Positions 19,514 through 28,359 of a stretch of 33,762 nucleotides of DNA are shown one piece after another. The number at the start of each line of letters is the position of its first letter. Within the stretch, counting starts at the first letter, position 1. The notes beneath the pieces were generated by a model. It worked only from the letters and a program-made list of their open reading frames with translations. It was not told the DNA's origin and did not search any database. Source of the DNA: Mycobacterium sp. 1081908.1 (GTDB lineage: Bacteria; Actinomycetota; Actinomycetes; Mycobacteriales; Mycobacteriaceae); assembly GCF_001673535.1 (NCBI RefSeq), contig NZ_LZLY01000113.1, positions 1-33,762 on the forward strand, in the 5' to 3' direction. Position numbers and translations under genes: made by a program.

Positions 19514-21169
19514 TCAGGTGGCGAAATGCGCCTGGTTGACGTGTGCGGCCACCCGTAAGGCGTTGGCCGCGACCGTCAAACTGGGATTCAACCCGGCGCT
19601 GGACGGGAAGAACGAAGCGTCCGCCACGTAGAGGTTGTCCACTTCGTGCGCCCGGTTCTGCGCATCGAGAGCGCTGGTTTTGGGATTGGTGCCGAAGCGG
19701 CAGGTGCCGCAGACGTGGCCGAGGGTCGAGTTGTTCGCGCCGGTTCGCAGGGTGAGGGTGCGATACGGCTTCAACACCTCTTTTATCTGCCGAATGAACA
19801 CCGCGCGGCGTTCGACCTCGCTTGGGTGTAAACGGTATTGGAGTCGCAGCCGCTGGCGCCCATCCTCGTCGGATCGGTCGCTTGGCAGGACGCGGTTGTC
19901 CAGATACGGCAGGTCCTCCATGATCGGGGCCAGCACCAGCCCACCATTGAAGAAGCGATCGTAGATCGGCCGCACCGCCGGGCTAATCAGGCGCAGTGCC
20001 TTTGGCTGCCAACCGGGCTGGTTGGTGAACATATCCATGGATGCCAAATTGGCCATCGCGCCCGCCGACTGAACGGTGCCATATTTCTGACCATCCCAGA
20101 AATAGAAATCGTTGAAACCGATTTCCTTGTTCTCGGCCGTGATCTTGCAGCCGGGTTGCGGCCAGACCTCGATCCAATCCATCAGATGGCGCATCAGGTT
20201 GCGCCCCACCACGTCTGAGCCGTTGGCCAGTCCGCGCGGCCAGTCGCCGGACCGGGAGTTGAGCAACAAGACGGGGGTGGCCAGCGCGCCGGCGGCGAGT
20301 ACCACCACCTTGCCTTGCAGTGCCAGCATGTCGGAGCCCTGCTGGGCGATCACTCGCTGCACCCGGGTGCGGTCGGCCTCCAGGCGCACGACCCGACACT
20401 GGTCCAGCAGGTGCGCGCCGTGTTGGGTTACGGCGGGCAGCACGCCGTTGCGGCCGGCGTCGTTCTTGCACGACCGCTCGCACAGGTGGGCCTGGCAGGT
20501 GGGACAGCCCTCGGTGTAGTCGCAGGCCATCGGCAGGTGGTAGGGGTGTAGTCCGCGGCCGCTCAGGTAGTCGACCAGCGGCTGGTTGTCGGGTGAAAAC
20601 GGCGGGGCCGCAGGCAAACCCACGTCGGCCGCCTCGGGGCGCAGGGGGTCGGGCGCGCCGCGCACCCCGAGGAGCTTTTCGGCCTCGGCGTACCAGGGCC
20701 GCAGCTCGTCGTAGGTGATCGGCCAGGCCTCGGGCACGGTGGAATCGCCGGGGTCGCGGAAGTTCTGCCGAGGCGTGAAATCTTGGGCGAAGAAGCGCTC
20801 GCAGACCATTCCGTAGAGCGCCGAGGAGCCGCCCGTGCCGCTGCCGATGAACGGCACGAACCGCTTCGAGCGCCGCCCGCTGATGTCCTCGATCTCGTCA
20901 TTGGAGCGCCCGGCCCGGGCCAGGGCGTCGTAATACGTGTGCTCCGAACGGGACGCACGCGGCTCGGCCAGTTCCGGCATGGCCGCGCGAATCGTTCCCG
21001 GCGTCCCGGGCAATGTGGAGCGGCCCTTTTCGACGAACAGCACCCGCCGACCCGCGCGGGCCAGCGAGTAGCCCAACATCCCGCCGCCCATGCCGGTGCC
21101 GACGACAATCACGTCCCACACAACGCGTTCGGCCTCGCGCGGACTCATCTCGCCGACAGCCAAATTCAA
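19514..21169 (-). CDS. GMC-family FAD oxidoreductase with a cysteine cluster
   Basis: This protein of 551 residues would oxidise an alcohol or sugar hydroxyl with FAD. The Rossmann dinucleotide motif VVGTGMGGGMLGYSLARAG starts near residue 22. A GSGTGGSSALYGMV segment near 110 is the GMC signature-1 region. The C-terminal half carries GHVCGTCRFGTNP with the expected active-site histidine (His485), and NPSLTVAANALRVAAHV. Unusually, residues 216-234 hold five cysteines (C-x5-C-x2-C-x4-C-x3-C). No signal peptide is seen. It is in the same direction as the GT4 gene upstream (104 bases apart), suggesting one transcript. A role in maturing a sugar of the local glycolipid is an inference. Confidence 0.88.
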   Translation of the reverse strand: MNLAVGEMSPREAERVVWDVIVVGTGMGGGMLGYSLARAGRRVLFVEKGRSTLPGTPGTIRAAMPELAEPRASRSEHTYYDALARAGRSNDEIEDISGRRSKRFVPFIGSGTGGSSALYGMVCERFFAQDFTPRQNFRDPGDSTVPEAWPITYDELRPWYAEAEKLLGVRGAPDPLRPEAADVGLPAAPPFSPDNQPLVDYLSGRGLHPYHLPMACDYTEGCPTCQAHLCERSCKNDAGRNGVLPAVTQHGAHLLDQCRVVRLEADRTRVQRVIAQQGSDMLALQGKVVVLAAGALATPVLLLNSRSGDWPRGLANGSDVVGRNLMRHLMDWIEVWPQPGCKITAENKEIGFNDFYFWDGQKYGTVQSAGAMANLASMDMFTNQPGWQPKALRLISPAVRPIYDRFFNGGLVLAPIMEDLPYLDNRVLPSDRSDEDGRQRLRLQYRLHPSEVERRAVFIRQIKEVLKPYRTLTLRTGANNSTLGHVCGTCRFGTNPKTSALDAQNRAHEVDNLYVADASFFPSSAGLNPSLTVAANALRVAAHVNQAHFAT

Positions 21170-21273
21170 CTCCTCAGCCGATCATGGCTCAACGGTTGGC
21201 CCGGTCCCGGCGAATCGAGATCGTAGCATCGCACGCCAGGCAGGGAAGGGGTAAAAGTTCGTCGCGATGCGCG

Positions 21274-22485
21274 TCAAGACAGGCCGAGAATGGTGGTGAA
21301 TTCATCGTCGTGGCGGTCGCGTTGGAAGCGCGGCGTTTCCACCGCGCGAATGGCGAGTTTGCGGCGGAGGTCTTCGTCCGATTCCAGGGTCATCAGGTTG
21401 GCTGCGAGTGCGTTCGCGTCGCCGGCGGGGCTCAGCAATCCGTTGACTCCCGATTCGATGATCTCCGGTGTGCCGCCCGCGTTCGTCCCGCACACCGGCA
21501 GCCCGGCCCGCATCGCCTCCACGGTTACCCGGCCGAACGCCTCGCATTGGCTGCACATGAGGCCTAGGTGGGCGGCGGACCAGTAGCGTCCGACGTCGCG
21601 GGTGCGCCCATGGATGTGCACCAGGTCCTCGACGCCCAGGCGTCCGGCGAGCTCGCGAAGCGGTTTCTGGTTGCCGGCGCCGACCAACGTCAACTCGATG
21701 TCGACGCCGGCCTCCCGGGCGATGGCGATGGCCTCGACCGCGATGCGCTGTCCCTTGGCTTCGGAGAAGTAGCCGATCAGCACGGCTCGCATGCGTTCGC
21801 CGGGCTGCCGCTCCGGCGGTGTGCCGAGCGGGGTGTCGACGACCGGGTAGACGACGTGGGTCGCCATCGTCGGATCCACTGCGAGCAGAGCGTCCTCAAC
21901 CGCCTGCGAATTGCAGATCACCGCCTCCGACAGCCGGCCGATGAGGCGGATGGTTCGGCGATAGCCCAACAGGAACCAAAGCCGATGGTCGTCTTTGCCG
22001 AACTCGCGCACCAGCCAGTAATGCGGGATGCCGAGCAGCTTGGCGGCGATCGCGTGCGCCGGAATGACCATCGTATTGGTGAGCACCATCGTCGGACGCT
22101 GCCGAATAAGTAGGACCAGCGCGGGCAATATGCCGACGAGCAGCATCGCGAGATACGGGACCGTGCCGATGAGCGCCTCAATGCGCGGCGCGCGCGACCG
22201 CGCGAGAAAAGCCCAGCCCGGTATCCAGGTGATTTTGGTCCGGATATCGTGCCGTGCGCATTCCGCGACCAGGCTTCCCTTCCACGGGCAGACGGCGACG
22301 ACGTCTATGTCGGGCCGTTTTTCGTGGATGGCAAAGACCATGTCGCGGAAGTCGAGCGCACCCCCGCCGCCGAAACTGCCCACGTTTGAGATCACCATCA
22401 CCCGCGGGATTGGGCCGGCCTTGCGCGACGCCGCGATCGCGCGGAGCCGAGTTCCCACGCGGCGCAAGGTATCAGCGGCGAGCAT
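21274..22485 (-). CDS. GT4-family glycosyltransferase
   Basis: This protein of 403 residues has the GT-B fold of retaining GT4 enzymes. The N-terminal domain has RVMVISNVGSFGGGGALDF. The C-terminal domain has LIGYFSEAKGQRIAVEA, then LTLVGAGNQKPL, then CEAFGRVTVEAMRAG, the EX7E-type donor site, and GGTPEIIESGVNGLL. A hydrophobic stretch near residues 118-138 may associate with the membrane. The frame is open to 22662, but that start would overlap the divergent oxidoreductase gene, so the ATG at 22485 (MLAADTL) is used. The donor sugar is unknown. Confidence 0.87.
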   Translation of the reverse strand: MLAADTLRRVGTRLRAIAASRKAGPIPRVMVISNVGSFGGGGALDFRDMVFAIHEKRPDIDVVAVCPWKGSLVAECARHDIRTKITWIPGWAFLARSRAPRIEALIGTVPYLAMLLVGILPALVLLIRQRPTMVLTNTMVIPAHAIAAKLLGIPHYWLVREFGKDDHRLWFLLGYRRTIRLIGRLSEAVICNSQAVEDALLAVDPTMATHVVYPVVDTPLGTPPERQPGERMRAVLIGYFSEAKGQRIAVEAIAIAREAGVDIELTLVGAGNQKPLRELAGRLGVEDLVHIHGRTRDVGRYWSAAHLGLMCSQCEAFGRVTVEAMRAGLPVCGTNAGGTPEIIESGVNGLLSPAGDANALAANLMTLESDEDLRRKLAIRAVETPRFQRDRHDDEFTTILGLS

Positions 22486-22573
22486 TGGCAGAGTGTATGT
22501 CGGCGCGTTTCGCGCCGTTACCGGCGGCGAAATCGGCCGGACCGGCCGCGGGTCGACTGCTAGCATCCCGTCC

Positions 22574-23569
22574 GTGTCTGAAGGCGGCGCACCGGTGCGG
22601 ATCGGCATCCTGGGGGCGGCGCGCATCACCCCGACGGCGCTCATCAAGCCCGCTCGGGACAACGCCGAGGTCGTGGTGGCCGCGGTCGCCGCGCGCGACG
22701 TGTCCCGTGCTCAAGCCTTCGCCGCCGAACACGGCATCGGCCGGGTGCACGAGAGCTATGAGGCGCTGATCGCCGATCCAGACCTCGACGCCATCTATAA
22801 CCCGCTGCCAATTGGGTTGCACGGCCGGTGGACTCGGGCCGCGCTGGCCGCGGGCAAGCATGTGCTGTGCGAAAAGCCGTTCACGGCCAATGCCGCCGAG
22901 GCCCGCGAGGTCGCCGAGATTGCCGCCACGTCGGATCGCGTCGTGATGGAGGCTTTTCACTACCGCTACCACCCGTGCGCGGCGCGCGTGGAGGAGATCA
23001 TCGCCTCGGAAGAGCTGGGCAAGCTGCAGCGCGTCGAGGCGGAGTGGTGCTTCTGGATGCCGAAGTTCTCGCACAACCGCTACAACTACGCTCTGGCCGG
23101 TGGCGCGCTGATGGACCTCGGCTGCTATGCGGTCGACATGGTGCGCAGGTTCGGCGGTTCGACCCCGGAAGTCGTTGCGGCACAAGCGAAGCTGCGCGGT
23201 CCCAACGTGGACCGGGCCATGACGGCCGAGCTGCGGTTCGCCGGCGGGCACACCGGCCGGATCCACTGCTCGATGTGGTCGGCGGCGCCACCGCGCTTGA
23301 CCGTGAAGGTGGTCGGCGACCGCGGGGAGCTGCGGCTGCACCCGCTGATCCCGTTCCAGCGGTTCTCGGTCCGGTCGACCGCCGGGAAGCGGGTGGAGAA
23401 CTTCACGGCGGGGCGCTCCACCTATGGGCATCAGCTCGACGCCTTCGCCGCGGCCGTGCTGCGCGGCGAACCGGTGAAGACGACGCCGGAGGAAGCGGTC
23501 GAGAACATGACCGTCATCGACGCGATGTATCGCGCGGCCGGCCTTCCGGTCCGTGAGCCGGCCGCTTGA
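22574..23569 (+). CDS. Gfo/Idh/MocA-family oxidoreductase
   Basis: A 331-residue NAD(P)-dependent dehydrogenase. The Rossmann motif GILGAARITPTALIKPA is at about residues 10-26, the family motif CEKPFTANAAEA near 97, and GGALMDLGCYAVDMVRRFGG near 178. Family members oxidise or reduce cyclic sugars, inositols or related compounds. The start is GTG 22574 (VSEGGAPVRIGI); GTG 22595 is an alternative. It is divergent from the GT4 gene across 88 bases, so the two may share a control region. Making a modified nucleotide-sugar or finishing a lipid-linked sugar is an inference from context. Confidence 0.88.
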   Translation: MSEGGAPVRIGILGAARITPTALIKPARDNAEVVVAAVAARDVSRAQAFAAEHGIGRVHESYEALIADPDLDAIYNPLPIGLHGRWTRAALAAGKHVLCEKPFTANAAEAREVAEIAATSDRVVMEAFHYRYHPCAARVEEIIASEELGKLQRVEAEWCFWMPKFSHNRYNYALAGGALMDLGCYAVDMVRRFGGSTPEVVAAQAKLRGPNVDRAMTAELRFAGGHTGRIHCSMWSAAPPRLTVKVVGDRGELRLHPLIPFQRFSVRSTAGKRVENFTAGRSTYGHQLDAFAAAVLRGEPVKTTPEEAVENMTVIDAMYRAAGLPVREPAA

Positions 23570-23739
23570 GCCCCGAATCGGCCCGGCCGAGCCGACCCCT
23601 TCGCCGGGTCGCAGCAGCGAAAGCGCTCATTTGCAACAGACCTGACCCCTAGTCGCTCCTGTCGCATCAGTCACACAGCGCGCGCTGCGCGGTGCTGCGA
23701 CGGTCCGGGGTATGCAATTTGAGCTTGGTTCAAACTTTC

Positions 23740-23752
23740 GGAATCGGATTCC
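23740..23752. promoter_or_regulatory. Palindrome upstream of the PE_PGRS gene, possible operator
   Basis: GGAATCGGATTCC is a perfect 6-bp inverted repeat with a one-base centre. It lies in the 262-base gap before the PE_PGRS gene, inside an AT-richer stretch. A TAAAAT (23783-23788) that could be a -10 box follows about 30 bases later. No matching -35 box is clear. A dimeric regulator could bind here; this is a guess. Confidence 0.35.
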
Positions 23753-23831
23753 AAACCGTATTAGACACGCGTAACCTACGCCTAAAATCACCCGCGTCCT
23801 TGCCGTCCCGTCCCCACCGAGGGGGAACCCA

Positions 23832-26800
23832 GTGTCTTCCTATGTGATCGCTACATCGGGAGCTTTGGGGTCCGCGTCCGCGGATTTGGCCGGGATCGGG
23901 CGGACGATCGGTGCGGCCTACGCGGCGGCGGCGCCTTCGACGATGTCCGTGGCGGCTGCCGCGCAGGACGAGGTGTCCGCGGCGATCGCGAAGTTGTTCG
24001 GCGCCTTTGGGCAGGAGCAGCAGGCGCTGAGCGCGCAGGCGGAGGCGTTTCACGCACAGTTCGTGCAGGCGTTGAACGGCGCGGCGGGCGCCTACGCGGC
24101 CGCGGAGGCGGCCAATGCTTCACCGTTGGACCAGGCGCTGGCGGCGATCAACGGGCAGGTCCAGGCGCTGACGGGGCGCCCGCTGATCGGCGACGGCGCC
24201 GACGCCACCACGCCGGGCGCCAACGGCGGGGACGGCGGGATCCTGTGGGGCAACGGTGGCAACGGCGCTGCCGGAGCGGCGGGAACCGGGCAGAACGGCG
24301 GTAACGGCGGGTCGGCGGGCTTTTTCGGGCACGGCGGCAACGGCGGGGCCGGCGCATCTGCTACCACCGCCGGGGTGAACGGCGGTAACGGCGGGGCCGG
24401 CGGCCGGAACGGCCTGTTCGGCGGCGGCGCCGCGGGCAACGGCGGCAATGGCGGGGCCGGCGGCTCCAGCGCGGTGCCCGGTCAGTTGGGTGGCGCCGGG
24501 GGCAACGGCGGGGCCGGCGGGGCCAGCGAGTCGCTGCTCGGCGGGGCCGGCGGGTCCGGCGGTGCCGGAGGTCAGGGCGGGTTCAGCGCCACCGGCGCCA
24601 CCGGCACTCCCGGCAACCCGGGTTCGAGCTTTGCGGGCGGGGCCGGCGGGGCCGGTGGGGCCGGCGGCAGCGCCGTCGGGTTCTTGAGCGCCGGCGGGCA
24701 CGGCGGCCAGGGCGGCGCGGGCGGCAACGGCGGTGCCGGCGGCACCGGCGGCACCGGCGACTTCAGCATCAACAACGGGACGGGTGGCGCCGGCGGCGCG
24801 GGCGGGCTCGGCGGCCTCGGCGGTGCCGGCGGTGCCGGCGGCTCGGCCGGCATCTTCGGCACCCCGGGCGGCAGCGGCAACGCCGGCACCACCGGTACCT
24901 CCGGCGCCGGCGGGGCCGGTGGCAACGGCGCGGCCGGCACCCTGCTCCACCCGGACGGCGGCAACGGTGGTGCCGGCGGCAGCGGTAGCAGTGGCGGCCA
25001 GGGCGGCGCGGGCGGCGCCGCCGCCGGCAACGGTCACGGCGGCAACGGCGGCAATGGCGGCGCCGCCCTTTCGCAGACCGGCACTGGCGGTGACGGGGGC
25101 GCCGGCGGCGACGGCGCCGGCACCGGTAACGGCGGTAACGGCGGCAATGGCGGCGCCGCCGCTTCGCAGGCAGGCAATGGCGGTAAGGGCGGGAACGCTC
25201 CCGGCAGCGGCAACGGCGGCAACGGCGGCGCCGGGGCCGGCGTCACCATGACCGGCACGGGGGCCGTCGCACCCGGGACCGGAGGCAACGGCGGTAGCAG
25301 CGTCGGCGGCGTCGGCGGGGCCGGCGGGGCCGGCGGGGCCGTGCTTATCCAGAACACTGCCAACGCCGTACCCGTGGTCGGCGGCACCGGCGGCAACGGC
25401 GGGAGCGGCGCCTTCGGTGGGGCCGGCGGGGCCGGTGGACAGGTCATCACCGCCGGGGCCGGCACCACCACCGGCGGTCACGGCGGCGACGGTGGCACCG
25501 CCACCATCGGCCTCGGTGGGGCCGGCGGCGCCGGCGGCAGCGTGCAATTCCAGAACGGAACCTCTTCGGCCGTCGTCACCGGCGGCGGAGGTGGCAATGG
25601 CGGGCAGGGCTTCGCCGGCGGCGCCGGTGGGGCCGGTGGCGTGGTCGTCACCAACGGAGCGGGAGCCACCGTCGGCGGCCACGGCGGGGACGGCGGCACC
25701 GGCACCGGTGGCATCGGGGGCGTCGGCGGGGCCGGCGGCAGCGTGCAGTTCCAGAGCGCCACCTCTTCGGCCGCGGTCAGTGGCGGCGACGGCGGCACCG
25801 GCGGGAGCGGCGTCTCCGGTGGTGCCGGCGGGGCCGGTGGCGTGGTCGTCACCAACGGCACCGGCAATACCATCGGCGGCCACGGCGGCGCCGGTGGTAC
25901 CGGCGGCAGCGGTGTTGGTGGCGCGGGCGGGACCGGCGGCGGCGTGGCCATCCAGAATGCTTCTTCTTCGGCCACCGTCACGGGCGGCGACGGTGGCATC
26001 GGCGGGGACGGCGCATCCGGTGGCGCCGGTGGAGCGGGTGGGCAGGTTCTCACCAACGGCACGGGAACCGTCAAACCCGGTGCGGGCGGCGCCGGTGGTG
26101 CCGGCACCACCGGCGTGGGTGGCGCCGGCGGGAACGGCGGCGGCGTGGCCATCCAGAGTTCATCCTCTTCGGTAGCCGTCACCGGCGGCGACGGTGGCAA
26201 GGGCGGCAACGGCGCATCCGGTGGCGCCGGTGGCGCCGGCGGGGCGGTCCAAACGAACGGAACGGGCGCCACCACGGGCGGCCACGGCGGCGCGGGCGGC
26301 ACCGGCAGCAGCGGTGTCGGCGGGACTGGTGGCAACGGCGGCGGCGTGGCCATCCAGAGTTCTTCCTCTTCGGCCACCGGCACCGGTGGCGACGCCGGCG
26401 ATGGCGGGAACGGCGGCTCCGGTGGCGCCGGCGGGACCGGCGGGGCGGTTCAAACGAACGGAACGGGCAACACCACCGGCGGCCACGGGGGCGCGGGCGG
26501 CACCGGCAGCAACGGCGTCGGAGGGGCCGGTGGCAACGGCGGTGGCGTGGCCATCCAGAGCAATTCCGCGGCCACCGGCACCGGCGGCGATGGCGGCAAG
26601 GGCGGGGACGGCAGCTCCGGTGGTGCCGGTGGGACCGGCGGTGCGGTCATCACGAACGGAACCGGAGTGACCAACGGCGGCCATGGCGGGGCCGGCGGCA
26701 ACGGCAGCCTGGGCGTCGGCGGGGTCGGCGGCGCCGGCGGCGGCGTGACCATCCAGACCTCCGCCTCTGCGGCCGTCGGCACCGGCGGCGACGGTGGCGC

Positions 26801-27305
26801 CGGCGGGAACGGCACGTCCGGTGGCGCCGGCGGGGCCGGCGGCGGCGTCCTGACGAACGGCTTCGGAAACGTCGGCGGCGGGCACGGCGGCGCCGGTGGC
26901 ACCGGCACCGTCGGCGTCGGTGGGCTCGGCGGGGCCGGCGGCGACGTGACCATCCAGACCACTACCTCTTCGGCCGTCGGCACCGGCGGCGCCGCCGGCG
27001 CGGGCGGGGCGGGCGCGTCCGGCGGGGCCGGCGGTACCGGTGGTCAGGCCGTCACGAACGGATTCGGAAACGTCAACGGCGGCCGCGGCGGCGACGGCGG
27101 GGCCGCCACCAGCGGCGTCGGTGGCGCCGGTGGGGCCGGTGGACTCGCGGCAATCTCATCCACCTTCTCGGCGGCCACCGCCACCGGCGGGGACGGCGGC
27201 GACGGCGGGACCGGCACCCCCGGCGGTGGCGGCGGGGCCGGCGGGACGGCCACCACCACCGGAATCGGGGCCAAGCACAACGGCCACCCTGGTAACCCCG
27301 GATGA
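23832..27305 (+). CDS. PE_PGRS protein with a periodic repeat array
   Basis: A 1157-residue surface-type protein. The GTG start has GAGGGGG six bases upstream and gives MSSYVIATSGALG. Residues 1-~95 are a PE domain ending in the ESX signal GAYAAAEA. A linker (NGQVQALTGRPLIGDGADA) common to PE_PGRS proteins follows, then about 1040 residues of Gly-rich PGRS repeats (GGxGGx). Residues ~500-1105 are organised as regular 67-residue units; see the separate repeat entry. The C-terminus has no added enzymatic domain. Such proteins are usually exported by ESX-5 and sit in the outer layer; many modulate host contact. It interrupts the lipid locus without an obvious functional link. Confidence 0.96.
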   Translation: MSSYVIATSGALGSASADLAGIGRTIGAAYAAAAPSTMSVAAAAQDEVSAAIAKLFGAFGQEQQALSAQAEAFHAQFVQALNGAAGAYAAAEAANASPLDQALAAINGQVQALTGRPLIGDGADATTPGANGGDGGILWGNGGNGAAGAAGTGQNGGNGGSAGFFGHGGNGGAGASATTAGVNGGNGGAGGRNGLFGGGAAGNGGNGGAGGSSAVPGQLGGAGGNGGAGGASESLLGGAGGSGGAGGQGGFSATGATGTPGNPGSSFAGGAGGAGGAGGSAVGFLSAGGHGGQGGAGGNGGAGGTGGTGDFSINNGTGGAGGAGGLGGLGGAGGAGGSAGIFGTPGGSGNAGTTGTSGAGGAGGNGAAGTLLHPDGGNGGAGGSGSSGGQGGAGGAAAGNGHGGNGGNGGAALSQTGTGGDGGAGGDGAGTGNGGNGGNGGAAASQAGNGGKGGNAPGSGNGGNGGAGAGVTMTGTGAVAPGTGGNGGSSVGGVGGAGGAGGAVLIQNTANAVPVVGGTGGNGGSGAFGGAGGAGGQVITAGAGTTTGGHGGDGGTATIGLGGAGGAGGSVQFQNGTSSAVVTGGGGGNGGQGFAGGAGGAGGVVVTNGAGATVGGHGGDGGTGTGGIGGVGGAGGSVQFQSATSSAAVSGGDGGTGGSGVSGGAGGAGGVVVTNGTGNTIGGHGGAGGTGGSGVGGAGGTGGGVAIQNASSSATVTGGDGGIGGDGASGGAGGAGGQVLTNGTGTVKPGAGGAGGAGTTGVGGAGGNGGGVAIQSSSSSVAVTGGDGGKGGNGASGGAGGAGGAVQTNGTGATTGGHGGAGGTGSSGVGGTGGNGGGVAIQSSSSSATGTGGDAGDGGNGGSGGAGGTGGAVQTNGTGNTTGGHGGAGGTGSNGVGGAGGNGGGVAIQSNSAATGTGGDGGKGGDGSSGGAGGTGGAVITNGTGVTNGGHGGAGGNGSLGVGGVGGAGGGVTIQTSASAAVGTGGDGGAGGNGTSGGAGGAGGGVLTNGFGNVGGGHGGAGGTGTVGVGGLGGAGGDVTIQTTTSSAVGTGGAAGAGGAGASGGAGGTGGQAVTNGFGNVNGGRGGDGGAATSGVGGAGGAGGLAAISSTFSAATATGGDGGDGGTGTPGGGGGAGGTATTTGIGAKHNGHPGNPG
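25341..27143 (+). repeat. Nine-unit tandem array of ~201-bp repeats within the PE_PGRS gene
   Basis: The start of a recurring hydrophobic strand (consensus GVAIQSSSSS after Gly runs) is found at 25341, 25542, 25743, 25944, 26145, 26346, 26547, 26745, 26946 and 27144. The spacing is 201 bases seven times and 198 bases twice. Each unit reads: hydrophobic strand, Ser-rich turn, TGGDGG run, SGGAGG run, short TNGTG turn, GGHGGAGG run, GVGGAGG run. The units diverge at many synonymous and some amino-acid positions, so this is not a recent perfect duplication. Confidence 0.93.
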
Positions 27306-27415
27306 CGAAATCGGCGGGTCTGAACGGCCAGCCCCACGGCGGGTTGGCGCTCGCGACCGGGGCAACTTCAAAACCGCAGCGGCCCGTTTCTATTCAACAC
27401 GCGTCTACCGACGGG

Positions 27416-27421
27416 TATGGT
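27416..27421 (+). promoter_or_regulatory. Candidate -10 box for a leaderless drrABC operon
   Basis: TATGGT fits TANNNT and ends 8 bases before the drrA GTG. A weak -35-like TTCAAC lies 17 bases further upstream. No Shine-Dalgarno sequence precedes the GTG. This pattern fits a leaderless transcript starting at or beside the start codon. Confidence 0.35.
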
Positions 27422-27429
27422 CTGTCTTC

Positions 27430-28359
27430 GTGATCGAGCTAGACGGCGTAGCAAAGGCTTTTGACGGAAAAATTCGCGCGCTGCAGGACGTGAGTTTTTT
27501 CGTCCCGACGGGGTCGGTGTGCGCTCTGCTCGGTCACAACGGCGCCGGTAAGTCGACCGCGATCAAGATCCTCTCGACGTTGCTGCGGCCCACCTCCGGC
27601 CGAGCGGTCGTGGCCGGGCACGACGTCGTCCGGGAGCCGGCCCAGGTGCGGGCGAGCATCGGGAGCATCGGGCAGCTGGCCGCGCTCGACTTCGAGCTGA
27701 CCGGCCGGGAAAACCTGGTGCTGTTCGGCCGGCTGCGGGGGATGCGGCGCAAAGACGCGCGGCTGCGAGCCGACGCATTGATCCATGAGTTCGACATGTC
27801 GCACGCCGCCGACCGGCCGGTGCACACCTATTCGGGTGGCATGGTGCGCCGCATCGACATCGCCGCCGGGCTGATGGTTCCGCCGGAAGTGCTTTTCCTC
27901 GACGAGCCGACCACCGGCCTGGACCCGCGCAGCCGCCGCGATGTGTGGAACCTGGTGTCCTCCTTGTCATCCCAGGGCGTGACGATCCTGCTCACGACGC
28001 AATATCTCGAAGAAGCCGACGTGCTCAGCGATTCGATCGTCGTGCTGAACAAAGGTTGTGTCGTCGCCGAGGGGACCGCCGAAGACCTCAAGCGCCGCGT
28101 GGGATTGGGCTACTGCACGGTGAGTCCGGTGAATCCTGCCGACCTCGCCAAGATCTTGGAAGCGGTCGCCGACCTCGAGGGTGCCGAGGCCGATTACGAG
28201 GCGAACACCGTCTCGGTGCTCTCGCCCGACGGCGTCGCGACGCTCGGTGAGGTGTTTCGCCGGGTGGACCGGCTTGGCGTCGAGCTCCTCGACATCGCCC
28301 TGCGCAAGCCGTCCTTGGACGAAGCGTTCCTGCACCTCACGGCGAAAGTCACCACGTGA
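27430..28359 (+). CDS. drrA: DrrA-like ABC transporter ATP-binding protein
   Basis: This 309-residue ATPase of the daunorubicin-resistance (DrrA) type powers the DrrB/DrrC exporter. Walker A is GHNGAGKST (about 36-44), the signature is YSGGMVRR near 134, and Walker B is VLFLDEPTTGLD (about 155-166). The H-loop reads LLTTQYLEEAD, where the usual histidine is Gln, as in known DrrA proteins. The segment after ~230 is the DrrA C-terminal regulatory region, ending SLDEAFLHL. The frame extends upstream into the PE_PGRS gene, so GTG 27430 (VIELDGVAKAF) is chosen. In M. tuberculosis DrrABC acts in PDIM export; related genes occur in M. avium glycopeptidolipid loci. Confidence 0.94.
   Translation: MIELDGVAKAFDGKIRALQDVSFFVPTGSVCALLGHNGAGKSTAIKILSTLLRPTSGRAVVAGHDVVREPAQVRASIGSIGQLAALDFELTGRENLVLFGRLRGMRRKDARLRADALIHEFDMSHAADRPVHTYSGGMVRRIDIAAGLMVPPEVLFLDEPTTGLDPRSRRDVWNLVSSLSSQGVTILLTTQYLEEADVLSDSIVVLNKGCVVAEGTAEDLKRRVGLGYCTVSPVNPADLAKILEAVADLEGAEADYEANTVSVLSPDGVATLGEVFRRVDRLGVELLDIALRKPSLDEAFLHLTAKVTT

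Noticed and set aside
22486..22662. Upstream extension of the GT4 gene to 22662
   Set aside because: It overlaps the start of the divergent oxidoreductase, and the added residues do not look like a signal peptide or GT4 sequence.
24120..26983. Long minus-strand frames rich in Pro/Ala opposite the PE_PGRS gene
   Set aside because: They are reverse-complement readings of GGC/GCC repeats, with low complexity and no starts or domains of their own.
24200..27300. CRISPR-like array because of regular repeats
   Set aside because: The repeats are in-frame coding units of a PE_PGRS protein with no unique spacers and no cas genes nearby.
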